64,000 nt of DNA from Flavobacterium inviolabile (GCF_013389455.1 NZ_CP058278.1:1736001-1800000), one strand, 5' to 3'; positions 42,809 to 52,569 are shown, counted from the stretch's first letter. Notes: generated by a model not told the origin, from the letters alone. Program-made: numbers and translations.

Positions 42809-43642
42809 TTATTGTAATTTCTTGTATAATGTCGCGTTATCGGCAAAGTTTTTCATGTCTACCTTAGGCGTTCCGAATAGTTGTATTTCCGATTTTCCTG
42901 TGGCAAAAATACTGATCGTTTTTAAAGCATTTACATAACTGCTGGTATACGATTCACTGATTAGCTCCATATCGGTAACAGCGAATTTTTTAGCATTTAA
43001 AACAGCATTATTGTCCAGTCTTATTTTAGAGATACCGGAATCACCTTCCAATGTGGCGGTAGCTTTCTGGTACAGGTCAATTTTAGATTCTGCTGCGGCA
43101 ATTAAAGCTTTTAATTCGGCATTTTTGCTTAATTCAATCGTTGCCGATTCTGCTTTAATGTTTAGCTCTGCTTTACTTTTGTCATTCATGATCAGCGCAA
43201 AAACAGAAGACTTTACATTCAGGTATGACTTGGAATAATCAAAATTCTTAACGGTCACATTATCCAGCTGCAAATCTGCCAGGGCATTTAACTTGGTTTC
43301 ATTTTTAGCAGAAATCATTTTAAGATTGTCGGTATAGGTAACGCGAACGCTTAGTTTTTTAGCATTGGTGATGTCTTTATCGGTATATACCCGTAAAGTA
43401 CTGCCGTACATTTCGGCTTTAATCGCTTCGTGCAGGTTGTCATCGGCTTCAATTTCCAAAGCCTGTTTGTCGCCTTTTACAAGGAATACTTCAAGATTGT
43501 CTTCGAATTCCAGGCTTTCAAATTTATCAACGTCTTTTTGGGTAACCGTTACAATTTTAGAACCTTTTAGTTTTTCTTTTTTCTGAGCAAAAGAAAAGGC
43601 AGTAGTAAGCAGTAGGGCAAATAATAAAATCGTTTTTTTCAT
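42809..43642 (-). CDS. Exported GIN-domain (DUF2807) protein
   Basis: A 277-residue protein with signal peptide (to about residue 19, ending FSFAQK). The rest has the DUF2807/GIN pattern of short beta rungs (FDYSKSYLNVKSSVFALIMNDKSKAELNI and similar). GIN domains form head/trimeric adhesin-like beta-helices of unknown ligand. A second GIN protein lies at 48.4 kb in the same cluster, which suggests a shared task in envelope function. Confidence 0.85.
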   Translation of the reverse strand: MKKTILLFALLLTTAFSFAQKKEKLKGSKIVTVTQKDVDKFESLEFEDNLEVFLVKGDKQALEIEADDNLHEAIKAEMYGSTLRVYTDKDITNAKKLSVRVTYTDNLKMISAKNETKLNALADLQLDNVTVKNFDYSKSYLNVKSSVFALIMNDKSKAELNIKAESATIELSKNAELKALIAAAESKIDLYQKATATLEGDSGISKIRLDNNAVLNAKKFAVTDMELISESYTSSYVNALKTISIFATGKSEIQLFGTPKVDMKNFADNATLYKKLQ

Positions 43643-43719
43643 GAACTATAAATATTTGAAGCGCAAATTTAGGCAAAAAAATATCCGTTTCTAAATGTTT
43701 TGAAACGGATATTCGGAAG

Positions 43720-46700
43720 TTATTCGGTTACTGATTTGATATTATCATCCGGTATACGGTCTATCAGATAATTGTAAGGATCAATACCGGCCTGTGCAGG
43801 TATTTCTTTTGTTTTGAATGTGAAGGTGTTATCTTTTTTGGTAATCTTATAGCGTTTGTAGGCCAGCACTTTTCCGGTGGTGGCTTCTCCTTCCGGTTTG
43901 GCAAAAACAGCCACGTCGATATAATCGGCTATCGGCATTTTTGTTTCAATACCTAAGGAATCCGAACGGAATTTTTCGGAAGACGTTTTAAAGGTCACTT
44001 CATATTCTGCGCCCAGTTTTTTATACTTAGCTTCGGTCACCCTATTTGAAAATAAAGTAATGTTTTCAAACATATCACGAATCAGGTATTTTAAACTGTC
44101 CGGTGTTACTTTCCGGAATTCGTTAACCGCATTGATGGAAGTCGGGTAAGGCGGATTTTTATAGGCATAGGATTTAATCAGGTTGGCTAAAGCTGTATTT
44201 ACATTTTGCTCACCCACCATTTCCTTTAGGTAGTACATCACCACACTGGCTTTGTTGTAATGAATATACTGCTGGCTTTCTGTTTTCATCAAAGGACGTT
44301 CTGCTTCAAATTCGGAACTTCTGCCGCTTAAATAACGGTCCATTTCATATTTCAGGAATTTCTTCATTTTGTCTTTTCCATATTCTTTTTCCATCACCAT
44401 TAAAGCCGAATACTGCGAGAATCCTTCGCTCATCATTTCGCTTCCCTGCATGTTAGCTCCACAAACCTGGTGTGCCCAGTATTGGTGTCCCATTTCGTGT
44501 GCAACTACATAGAATACCTGGTCAATGTCGTCTTTGGTAACTTCTCTAAGGTCAACAATAAAACCAATTCCTTCACTATAAGGCATCGTACCCGGAAATG
44601 CCTGTGCAAAACTGGCATATCGCGGGAATTCAATGATGCGGCATTGTTTGTGGTAATACGGACCAAAGTTTTGCGTGTAGTATTCCAGTGATTTTTTCAT
44701 GCTCTTCATCATGTTCGGAACATTATAGGCATGTTGCTTGTCATAGTAAACTTCTAAATCGATACCGTTCCATTTTTCGCGGGCCACCTGGTATCGGGCA
44801 GAAATAAAGGAATAGAAATTTAAAGACTGTTTGTCCAGTTTGTAACGGAAATATTTTCTGCCGTTTGCGTCCCAGCTTTTTAATAAGGTACCCGGTGCAA
44901 TGGCAATCTGATCCGGTTCGGTGCTTAAAGTAGTGGTTACTTCAACCCAGTCCGAATCGTTGCTGATGTATGTATTGCCTCTGGCCACCAGATCCGATTC
45001 GTTTAGTTTCGGCATTCTGTTGCGTTTCGGAAGTTTCAGTTTGACACGTTTGTTTTTATCGGAAATCTCATAACCGTTATTGTAGCCGAAAGTAGGCATG
45101 AAATCGCTGTTGTTAAAGAACGTTCCGTTTTGCGTTAGCTGGGTAAAGCTCACTTCGTTTTCAAAACCTTTGGTGATTTTAGACAACGCAATACTGATTT
45201 TTATCGAATCATTCGGAGCCAATGGTTTTTCCAGCGTATAAATCCGGTAGCTCAAATCGGTATCCTTTACTTTTAATTTCGCTCCCGGAATGCTTATGGT
45301 AATGCTGTCCGTTAGTTCCGGCATTGTAAAATGCAGTTCTTTAATTGGTATATTCGATTTGTTTTTGGCCCAGGCTTCTACTTTTGCCGACATGCTGCGT
45401 TCTTTCGGCATAAGGTCGATGTTGTAATCAAATTTGTAAAAACGCGGCTGGATAAGGTGTTCGAATTTTTTGTATTTCTTTTCGTAGGCCACCTGTTTGT
45501 TTTCCATTTGTTTGGAAGAATCGTAAGTGTTCAGGACCTGGGTGTTGTAATACACAAAACCACCGCAAAGCAGGAACGCGAGTATGCTTAGTGAAAGCGG
45601 CAGTTTGCTTTCGCTAAAAGAAACTTTGGCCTTTTTCCAGCGGTATTTGAATTGTGATTCTTTGCCGCGAATGTAAAAAGCAGTAATGACAAAGCATAAA
45701 ATAAGGCAGAACAATGTCCAGTAAATACGAAACCATGTTATAGAAGGAATAAAAGGTCCGTAGCCATTCATGTCAGAGTATTTAATATCCGGTGTTGCCC
45801 CAAACGATAACATGTTGCTGTCAATCTCCAGTAGGCCCCAGATAAAACTGTTTACGACTACAAAAGCCACAAAAGCAAAATAAGCAATATAACGGTTGTT
45901 AATCAGGTAGTGGAAGAAAAGAGACAGTACAATCATAAAGGTAAAACGGGATAATTTCAGGACTAATAAAGACTTGATATATACACCCGGTTCGTATTTG
46001 TAATACCCCTGGAAGGTTTGGGCAATGATCCCGATAACAATAGTACAGCACAGCACCAGCGCAAGCGAAAGAGTGATGGCTAACAGTTTTGAAGAAAACA
46101 GGAAACCCGTTTTTACAGGAGTAGCATCCTGTATTTCGTTAATTTTGGCATCGCGTTCTTTCCACACCAAAACGCCGGTATAGAACGTAATAAAACCGAT
46201 AACAAAAATATCGAATGAACCGGAAATAGTATCAACCACATCATAGGTCACCGGGTATTGTTTTACCCCATACAGGCTTGTAAAGCTCGTCAGACCTGCT
46301 ACCAGGTTCGCAAGACCAATTACAACAATGATGATAAAAGTCGGGTTTTTAATGATCGCTTTTAACTCGAATACCGTCAGTTTCCAGAAGCTGCCCATTG
46401 AAAACCGGAATGTTTCCGGTGTTTTAAGAATAAAACTCGGATTTAATTTTGACAGCTCATTAGCTGTTTTTTCCTTTTCTTTTTTAGGTTTTTCCTTTTT
46501 GGTATTGAATGAAAAACGGAAATAGATAACAAACAGTATCGCAAGACTTATTCCCAGCCAGATCAAACGGTTTATTAAAACATCGCCTTCAAGTCCTATG
46601 GCATGAAGGTTTTTCTCGGCAACGGTCATGTATTTGGTCATGATGCCAAAAGGCTGCGTACCAAACGGATCCAGGATGTTTGCCAGCCATTCTTTTTGAA

Positions 46701-47304
46701 TATCTCTGGTATAACCTTGTGAAACCCCGTAGAACACCAGGATCAGCATGGCGCCTATAAAAGAAATGATATTGCTTCTGAAAATAATAGCCAGTCCGTA
46801 TAGCAATACTCCGGAGATGATAACATTCGGAATTCCGAAGACTAATAAGCCCTGAAGGTGTCCGTCCCAGATAATGGCACCGAAACGTTCCGGCGGACTC
46901 ATGTCGAATACCTGTGCCAGTGGCGGAGCCAATAAAGCCCCGATGGAAACTCCAAGCATCGGAATAAGGGAAACAAGGGTTGCCCCGATGAATTTTCCAA
47001 AATAATAATCCCTTTTCTGAATCGGAGAAGAGAAAACAAACTGGTGCATGCCGTATTGAAAATCCCTGTTTGCAGTGGCATTCATAAAGGCTGTTGTCAT
47101 TAGTAAACAGATGGTAGACATTACCGCATAATAGTTCTGGATAACAAAAGGAGAATTCTTTAAAACATTCCCTACACCGCCGCCAATACTGACATTGTCT
47201 GATGCAATGGCAAAAAATACCAATAGTGTATTGATAAAAAGAAAGATCCAGGTCATTGGCGATTTAAGCCAGTATTTTAATTCGTATCGTATAAATTTCC
47301 ACAT
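43720..47304 (-). CDS. ABC-2 type permease fused to an M1-family metallopeptidase domain
   Basis: A 1,194-residue protein. Residues 1-600 hold about 12 membrane segments in two ABC-2 permease halves. The C-terminal about 570 residues form a periplasmic-type M1 aminopeptidase domain with the zinc motif HEMGH (His936, Glu937, His940) and a downstream Glu960 in MMSEGFSQY. The ATPase gene lies 29 bases upstream in the same operon. So an exporter and a peptidase act as one protein, perhaps to process an exported peptide; that is inference. Confidence 0.9.
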   Translation of the reverse strand: MWKFIRYELKYWLKSPMTWIFLFINTLLVFFAIASDNVSIGGGVGNVLKNSPFVIQNYYAVMSTICLLMTTAFMNATANRDFQYGMHQFVFSSPIQKRDYYFGKFIGATLVSLIPMLGVSIGALLAPPLAQVFDMSPPERFGAIIWDGHLQGLLVFGIPNVIISGVLLYGLAIIFRSNIISFIGAMLILVFYGVSQGYTRDIQKEWLANILDPFGTQPFGIMTKYMTVAEKNLHAIGLEGDVLINRLIWLGISLAILFVIYFRFSFNTKKEKPKKEKEKTANELSKLNPSFILKTPETFRFSMGSFWKLTVFELKAIIKNPTFIIIVVIGLANLVAGLTSFTSLYGVKQYPVTYDVVDTISGSFDIFVIGFITFYTGVLVWKERDAKINEIQDATPVKTGFLFSSKLLAITLSLALVLCCTIVIGIIAQTFQGYYKYEPGVYIKSLLVLKLSRFTFMIVLSLFFHYLINNRYIAYFAFVAFVVVNSFIWGLLEIDSNMLSFGATPDIKYSDMNGYGPFIPSITWFRIYWTLFCLILCFVITAFYIRGKESQFKYRWKKAKVSFSESKLPLSLSILAFLLCGGFVYYNTQVLNTYDSSKQMENKQVAYEKKYKKFEHLIQPRFYKFDYNIDLMPKERSMSAKVEAWAKNKSNIPIKELHFTMPELTDSITISIPGAKLKVKDTDLSYRIYTLEKPLAPNDSIKISIALSKITKGFENEVSFTQLTQNGTFFNNSDFMPTFGYNNGYEISDKNKRVKLKLPKRNRMPKLNESDLVARGNTYISNDSDWVEVTTTLSTEPDQIAIAPGTLLKSWDANGRKYFRYKLDKQSLNFYSFISARYQVAREKWNGIDLEVYYDKQHAYNVPNMMKSMKKSLEYYTQNFGPYYHKQCRIIEFPRYASFAQAFPGTMPYSEGIGFIVDLREVTKDDIDQVFYVVAHEMGHQYWAHQVCGANMQGSEMMSEGFSQYSALMVMEKEYGKDKMKKFLKYEMDRYLSGRSSEFEAERPLMKTESQQYIHYNKASVVMYYLKEMVGEQNVNTALANLIKSYAYKNPPYPTSINAVNEFRKVTPDSLKYLIRDMFENITLFSNRVTEAKYKKLGAEYEVTFKTSSEKFRSDSLGIETKMPIADYIDVAVFAKPEGEATTGKVLAYKRYKITKKDNTFTFKTKEIPAQAGIDPYNYLIDRIPDDNIKSVTE

Positions 47305-47333
47305 AATTTTACTGTTTAGTTTCGGTTAGGCAG

Positions 47334-48206
47334 TTAGACAAGCTCGTTTAATTTTGCAAAAAATACATCTTCAAGATTCTCTTCGGCTGCAACAAAACCG
47401 TCACCCGGTGTTGTTTCGGAAAATATGTGGATAAGGGGCTGACCGCCCACTAATTTGTTCGAGATTACTTTGTACTCATTCTGATAATCCTGTAACGTAT
47501 GTTTGGCGATTTTGCGTTCCCATACTTTTCCTCTGATCTCCAATAAGGCATCATCGGTATCACCGCTAAACAGCACCTGGCCTTTGTTCATGATCGCCAT
47601 CTGGGTACACAATTCCCGTACGTCCTGTACAATGTGTGTGGAAAGGATAACGATGGTGTTTTCTCCAATTTCACTCAGGATGTTGTAAAAACGGTTTCTT
47701 TCTCCCGGATCCAGTCCGGCTGTTGGTTCGTCAACAATAACCAGCTGCGGATTACCGATCAGGCACTGTGCGATTCCAAAACGCTGGCGCATACCGCCGC
47801 TATAGCTGCTCACGGCATTTTTGCGGTGATCCCAAAGGTTTACGTTCACTAATAATTGTTCAACGATTTCCTTACGGTCGGATTTATTGCTAAAGCCCTT
47901 CAATAGGGCAAGGTGATCTAATAATTCTACAGCGGAAGTTCTGGGATAAACGCCAAACTCCTGCGGCAGGTAGCCCAATACTTTACGAACCGATTGTTTG
48001 TCGTTCAGTACGTCGATGTCGCCTAAGGTAACCGAACCGCTGTCGACATCCTGTAAAGTAGCGAGTGTTCGCATTAAGGAAGATTTCCCGGCACCGTTAG
48101 GGCCCAGTAATCCGAACATTCCTTTTTTGATGGTTAATGAAACATTATTTAAGGCATGTACACCATTGCTGTATTTTTTGTCTAAATCTTTAATAACTAA
48201 TTCCAT
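47334..48206 (-). CDS. ABC transporter ATP-binding protein
   Basis: A 290-residue ATPase with Walker A GPNGAGKSS near 35-43, signature SYSGGMRQRFG near 136-146, Walker B LVIVDEPT near 156-163 and the H-loop. The C-terminal extension (about 220-290) is typical of exporters paired with ABC-2 permeases. It partners with the permease-M1 fusion downstream. A 12-bp leader motif (48219-48230) lies before its ATG. Confidence 0.92.
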   Translation of the reverse strand: MELVIKDLDKKYSNGVHALNNVSLTIKKGMFGLLGPNGAGKSSLMRTLATLQDVDSGSVTLGDIDVLNDKQSVRKVLGYLPQEFGVYPRTSAVELLDHLALLKGFSNKSDRKEIVEQLLVNVNLWDHRKNAVSSYSGGMRQRFGIAQCLIGNPQLVIVDEPTAGLDPGERNRFYNILSEIGENTIVILSTHIVQDVRELCTQMAIMNKGQVLFSGDTDDALLEIRGKVWERKIAKHTLQDYQNEYKVISNKLVGGQPLIHIFSETTPGDGFVAAEENLEDVFFAKLNELV

Positions 48207-48218
48207 AATGATATATTG

Positions 48219-48230
48219 TTTTTTGATTGA
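48219..48230 (-). promoter_or_regulatory. Leader motif TCAATCAAAAAA, copy 1
   Basis: Minus-strand TCAATCAAAAAA, 13 bases before the ABC ATPase ATG. One of four exact copies in this locus, each shortly upstream of a start codon. Confidence 0.6.
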
Positions 48231-48381
48231 GTGTATAAGGATAGGACTTGATTTTAACTTTTTTGTTACACTTATGTAAGTTAATATGTATTTTTTTATT
48301 TAGAAAATGTAATTATTCTGAGGAAAGGGTAAAAAAAAACATCCCTGAAGCAGAGATGTCTTTAGCTATTTAGGATGTGGC

Positions 48382-49125
48382 TTATTCCTGGGAAATACTG
48401 CCTCCTGAACTTAATTTTTTAATAAGGTTGTTTGGGGTTCCGATATAGTTTACAGAACTTCCGCTGGATGCTTCTGCCGTTAAACTCTGTGAGGTATTTA
48501 ACGTAATGCTGCTGCCGCTTGAGGATTCGGCTACGGCATCTTTTACAGCCAGTGCTTTGGCATCGATACTGCTTCCGCTGGAAGAGTCAGAGTCTAAACG
48601 GGAGGCTTTTCCGCTGATTTTGATACTGCTGCCGCTACTGCTTTCACAGCTAACGGTTTCGGCTTCCACTTTAATGACAATCCGGCTGCCGCTGCTGGAA
48701 GAAAAAGCCATCGCATTATTTTTCAGTACATTTTTACTGCTCACGGAAGAACCGCTTGAAGCTTCAAAAGAATCTAATTTCGGAAGGCTTACATATACTT
48801 TTTTCGCTTTTTCATTTTTGATATTGGCATCGGAAGTTATTCGTAATTCGCCGTTTACAACTTCTGTTTTAATGTGGCTTTGCAGGTTTTCATCAGCTTC
48901 TACCGTAACTTTTGTATCCGGACTCTGTTCAAGGATCACTTCTAATCCGCGGCTGGCAGATATGGCAGTGAAATTGGACGGAACATTTCTTGTTTTAGTA
49001 ACGACATTACCATTGCCTTCAACTTTGTTAAGTCCGCTGATGGAGAAGTTGTTACAGGAACTGAAAAGTAAAGCAACTATGGCTGCTACGATTACTTTGG
49101 TGATGTGAATGACTAATTTGACCAT
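48382..49125 (-). CDS. GIN-domain (DUF2807) protein with Ser-rich repeat ladder
   Basis: A 247-residue exported lipoprotein-like protein (signal ending LLFSSCNN; Cys near 24). It has a DUF2807 head region (SASRGLEVILEQSPDTKVTVEA near 55-76) and a later series of SSSGSS motifs spaced about 20 residues apart (six copies between residues 120 and 235), which look like equivalent rungs of a beta-helix. Function unknown; it belongs to the PspC/PadR locus. Confidence 0.86.
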   Translation of the reverse strand: MVKLVIHITKVIVAAIVALLFSSCNNFSISGLNKVEGNGNVVTKTRNVPSNFTAISASRGLEVILEQSPDTKVTVEADENLQSHIKTEVVNGELRITSDANIKNEKAKKVYVSLPKLDSFEASSGSSVSSKNVLKNNAMAFSSSSGSRIVIKVEAETVSCESSSGSSIKISGKASRLDSDSSSGSSIDAKALAVKDAVAESSSGSSITLNTSQSLTAEASSGSSVNYIGTPNNLIKKLSSGGSISQE

Positions 49126-49133
49126 GACATTTG

Positions 49134-49145
49134 TTTTTTGATTGA
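49134..49145 (-). promoter_or_regulatory. Leader motif TCAATCAAAAAA, copy 2
   Basis: Same 12 bases as copy 1, nine bases before the GIN protein ATG. Confidence 0.6.
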
Positions 49146-49243
49146 TTAATGATTCATTCCGGTATTCCTGATTTGTTTTGTGAAAAGAAAGCTATCCGCA
49201 GCAATTGCATTTCGGGATAGCTGTCCTTTCAGGTAGTTATTCG

Positions 49244-50983
49244 TTATTTTGTATTGATAATTATTTTGTTGTCTTTAATCTCAACACCTTCAACACTTTT
49301 GGTCACTTCTTTTTTAGAAGCTTCTTTGATCTGAACGCCTTTTCCGTTAATGGTTACCGTCGTTGAGGTAGAAGTGCTGTCCGGGTTTTCTTCATCTGAT
49401 TCCTCGCTGTTTTCTTCCGGCGGGCAGTTCAGGCATTTTAATTCTTCTTTTTCTATTCTGTAATAATACTGGTCACTGTCCTCGTTTAAATAATAGTTTG
49501 AATAATGGTTTTCCAGATAATTGTCTACATTTTCTGAAGGGTGGATAATGGCACCTTCCGGAAGATAAAGATAAATAAGGACTTTCTGGTGACGGTATTT
49601 ATTAGCCATACCGGTTAATAAATAATTATCTAAAATTAAAGTATTTCCTTGATTTTCAAAATTATATTTTATTTTTTCAGCTCTTTGTCTGGCATCAGAA
49701 AGTGATTTTCCTTCCGATATTTTTTCAATCTGCATATACGGTTCTTCCGAAGTCTTTAAGATATGGATCTCAATGTTGTTCGAATAGATCACATCATTCT
49801 GAGCAGAATCCTGTACAAAACGGAAGTCGGTATTACTGTCGGCTGTTTTAGAGAAATAATCATTAAAACGCATTTTGATATTTAAGGTATCGTTTGCAGC
49901 AATAGCTAAGTTTTCTTTTTGAACAACTTTACCTTCAAAGCCCACTTCGGTTGCCTGACGGATTCCTACATAGATGAACACCACTATCGAGATGATCCAA
50001 ACACCTAGCAAGGTAAATTTCGCAATACTTCCGATGGATTTCAAATTGTTCACTAAAATCTTTAATCCCAATAAGAAGAAGAAGAAAAGCGGTATACCAA
50101 TAGCCAGCAGCATCAGGATGCCTAAAAACCACATCGGCAGATCGGTATAGTTTGAAGCGTTCATATAACTAAACCAGGGTGTATCCGGCATTGTTGCCGT
50201 AAAGATCATCATTATGGAAGCAATAGCAACCCCGATTAAACTCATGAATGAGAAAAGCACAATGAAAGCGCCAATGGCTTTGGCAAAAACTCTAAAGATC
50301 GTCATGAAAACATCTTCAATGGTTGTTGCTACTTTCGTGGCTCCGGTTTTGGCATTATCGGCTATTTTCTGATGATCCAGATTGTTGATTTTTTCGGAAA
50401 TCTCGCCAAAACCTTCACGAACCTTCTTTTCGATATTTGAGATTGTGATCGGTTCACCGGTCATTTCTAATTTCTCAGAAGTTGTTTTGGCTTCCGGGAT
50501 TAAAATCCATAGAATGATATAGGCAACGATACCGGTTCCGAATCCGGCGAAAACCAATACGATTAACAGGATTCGCAGCCAAAGCGGATCAATTCCCAAA
50601 TAGTGGCCAAAACCTGCCGCTACACCACCTAATAATCCTTTTTCTTTGTCACGGTATAGTTTTTTGGAACCGGACGTACTGTTATAGGCCGTATAAGTTG
50701 TATTGGATTCGTTAGCGTCATCTTCAATTCTGTAATCCTCAGGTTGTCCCATTACAGTGATTACCTGATCAATTTCGGTTAAGCCTACAACCTGTTTCTC
50801 ACTTGAAAGTTTTTCAGATAAAAGTTCGGCAACTCTACTTTCAATGTCATTCATGATTTCATCTCTGCCATCCGGAGAAAGCGAGCGCTTAATAGCATCG
50901 AAGTAGCGGTTTAATTTCTGATAGGCGTCTTCATCCATATAAAAGAAAAAACCTCCTAAATTTATACTTACTGTTTTGTTCAT
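49244..50983 (-). CDS. PspC-domain membrane protein
   Basis: A 579-residue protein. An N-terminal region of about 100 residues (helical, LNRYFDAIKRSLSPDGRDEI) precedes the PspC domain (KKLYRDKEKGLLGGVAAGFGHYLGIDPLWLRILLI near 105-140). Further membrane segments lie around 145-165, 230-265, 285-315 and 325-345, followed by a C-terminal periplasmic beta-rich part ending in an acidic cysteine-containing linker (LKCLNCPPEENSEES). It follows the PadR gene by five bases and is probably controlled by it. Confidence 0.88.
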   Translation of the reverse strand: MNKTVSINLGGFFFYMDEDAYQKLNRYFDAIKRSLSPDGRDEIMNDIESRVAELLSEKLSSEKQVVGLTEIDQVITVMGQPEDYRIEDDANESNTTYTAYNSTSGSKKLYRDKEKGLLGGVAAGFGHYLGIDPLWLRILLIVLVFAGFGTGIVAYIILWILIPEAKTTSEKLEMTGEPITISNIEKKVREGFGEISEKINNLDHQKIADNAKTGATKVATTIEDVFMTIFRVFAKAIGAFIVLFSFMSLIGVAIASIMMIFTATMPDTPWFSYMNASNYTDLPMWFLGILMLLAIGIPLFFFFLLGLKILVNNLKSIGSIAKFTLLGVWIISIVVFIYVGIRQATEVGFEGKVVQKENLAIAANDTLNIKMRFNDYFSKTADSNTDFRFVQDSAQNDVIYSNNIEIHILKTSEEPYMQIEKISEGKSLSDARQRAEKIKYNFENQGNTLILDNYLLTGMANKYRHQKVLIYLYLPEGAIIHPSENVDNYLENHYSNYYLNEDSDQYYYRIEKEELKCLNCPPEENSEESDEENPDSTSTSTTVTINGKGVQIKEASKKEVTKSVEGVEIKDNKIIINTK

Positions 50984-50988
50984 GACTA

Positions 50989-51318
50989 TTAGTTTTGGCT
51001 AGTTATAATGTTTACTGCATCAGATAATTCTGTCCAGGTATTATTCAATTCTTTTAAAAATTCTTGTCCTTCCTCTGTCAGACTGTAATACTTTCTCGGC
51101 GGACCGGAAGTGGATTCTTCCCAACGATAATTAAGAAGACCGTCATTTTTTAATCGTGTCAGCAACGGATATACTGTTCCTTCAACTACTAAGAGTTTTG
51201 CGTTTTTTAGAGTGTCCAGAATTTCAGAAGTATAGGCATCTTTTTCTTTTATTACCGAAAGGATGCAAAACTCCAGAATTCCTTTACGCATCTGAGCTTT
51301 GGTGTTCTCAATGTTCAT
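50989..51318 (-). CDS. PadR-family transcriptional regulator
   Basis: A 109-residue winged-helix protein: MRKGILEFCILSVIKEKDAYTSEILDTL near 11-38, VVEGTVYPLLTRLKNDGLLNYRWEESTSGPPRKYYSLTEEG near 44-84. PadR members repress until a ligand or envelope signal acts. It heads the PadR-PspC-GIN-ABC gene series on the minus strand. Confidence 0.93.
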   Translation of the reverse strand: MNIENTKAQMRKGILEFCILSVIKEKDAYTSEILDTLKNAKLLVVEGTVYPLLTRLKNDGLLNYRWEESTSGPPRKYYSLTEEGQEFLKELNNTWTELSDAVNIITSQN

Positions 51319-51348
51319 AGAATTTCTTTTTTTGGATTAAACTGTTCA

Positions 51349-51360
51349 TTTTTTGATTGA
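51349..51360 (-). promoter_or_regulatory. Leader motif TCAATCAAAAAA, copy 3
   Basis: Same 12 bases as the other copies, 31 bases before the PadR ATG, beside GATTGAT microrepeats. Confidence 0.6.
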
Positions 51361-51387
51361 TGATTGATGTGATTGATGATTGTATTT

Positions 51388-51840
51388 TTATTTTAAAAAA
51401 TTAATGGCTAACGGGTAGTGGTAGCGTTGTCCGTTGCTGCTTTTTACAGCGGCATAAATGACAAGGAAAAATTCCACTACTTTTAATACCCCGAATAAAA
51501 TCGCCGCTGCTACTGCGATGATAACGATCCCGGTTATGTTCCCGGTTGAAATGTGATCCATTATAAAGTCACCGTTTTCAAAGCTGCTGAAGGATACATT
51601 TTTAAATACTACATAAATAAGTATCGGAACAGCAATTAATAATAAAACCAGTGAATATAATAACATGCTCAATTGGAAATTCAATGTTTGTTTTCCATTA
51701 TAGTCTACAAAATCCGATTTGTCTTTTTTTAAGGCCCATATTAAAATAGGGAAGAAATAATTGCCAAACGGAATAAAATACTGAGTTAAAGTACTCAAGT
51801 GTAATATTGTAGCGGTGTTCTTTTCATTAGTTGTTGTCAT
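51388..51840 (-). CDS. DUF4870 domain membrane protein
   Basis: Start set at the ATG ending at 51840 (MTTTNEKNT); the longer frame runs into GATTGAT microrepeats and is unlikely. The 150-residue protein has the DUF4870 pattern: LSTLTQYFIPFGNYFFPILIWALKK near 14-38, KQTLNFQLSMLLYSLVLLLI near 50-69 and two more membrane segments. Function unknown; it belongs to the PadR/PspC locus. Confidence 0.86.
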   Translation of the reverse strand: MTTTNEKNTATILHLSTLTQYFIPFGNYFFPILIWALKKDKSDFVDYNGKQTLNFQLSMLLYSLVLLLIAVPILIYVVFKNVSFSSFENGDFIMDHISTGNITGIVIIAVAAAILFGVLKVVEFFLVIYAAVKSSNGQRYHYPLAINFLK

Positions 51841-51849
51841 AATAGTTCG

Positions 51850-51861
51850 TTTTTTGATTGA
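51850..51861 (-). promoter_or_regulatory. Leader motif TCAATCAAAAAA, copy 4
   Basis: Same 12 bases as the other copies, ten bases before the DUF4870 ATG, followed by GATTGAT/GATG microrepeats to about 51885. Confidence 0.6.
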
Positions 51862-52049
51862 TGATGGATGATTGATTGATGATGATTTCAAATAATACTA
51901 TTGATTAGCTATTATTTTCTTATGCAAATATATGGCTAAAAGAAAGTATCTTGCAATGCATAGTACATTAATTTAACTTTTATTTAACATTTTTAAATTT
52001 TGTATGATTGCATAGTATTTTTTGTATTTTTATAGAAAAAACAACAGCT

Positions 52050-52502
52050 ATGGAATTTACCCCGTCAAAATTAAATACCTTTTTATTCTTTAAATTACCA
52101 TCGGCATTTTGGAGTGGTGTCAGGGTTAAAAAGATCTCGGCTGCTTCCTGTCTGGTTTCGGTAAAGCATCGCTGGATTAACCAGAATCCTTTTAACTCGA
52201 TGTATTTTGCGGTTCAGGCCATGGCGGCCGAATTGACAACAGGTGCATTGGTGATGTACCAGATACAGCAAAGCGGCAAAAAAATATCCATGCTGGTGGC
52301 GAATAATAAAGGGAACTTTTCCAAAAAGGCAAAAGGGAGAATAACTTTTGTGTGCAATGACGGTCATTTAATTGAAGAAGCGATTAAGCAAACGGTTGCT
52401 ACCGGTGAAGGGCAGACCTTCTGGATGAAATCGATCGGAACCGATGAAAAAGGGGATCAGGTTTCTGAAATGGATTTTGAATGGAGTGTGAGAATCAAGT
52501 AG
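52050..52502 (+). CDS. DUF4442 (hotdog-fold thioesterase-like) protein
   Basis: Start set at 52050 (MEFTPSKLNTFLFFKLPSAFWSG); an in-frame ATG 14 codons earlier lies in an AT-rich leader. The 150-residue product has the DUF4442 hotdog pattern: RWINQNPFNSMYFAVQAMAAELTTGAL near 46-72 with the catalytic-site helix, then the strand part. DUF4442 proteins are related to acyl-CoA thioesterases; no substrate is known. Confidence 0.8.
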   Translation: MEFTPSKLNTFLFFKLPSAFWSGVRVKKISAASCLVSVKHRWINQNPFNSMYFAVQAMAAELTTGALVMYQIQQSGKKISMLVANNKGNFSKKAKGRITFVCNDGHLIEEAIKQTVATGEGQTFWMKSIGTDEKGDQVSEMDFEWSVRIK

Positions 52503-52569
52503 GATTCTGCTGCTGATTTTATAAAGTTAAACCTAACTTAAATAGCTTTCATATTATTCTTATTGCATA

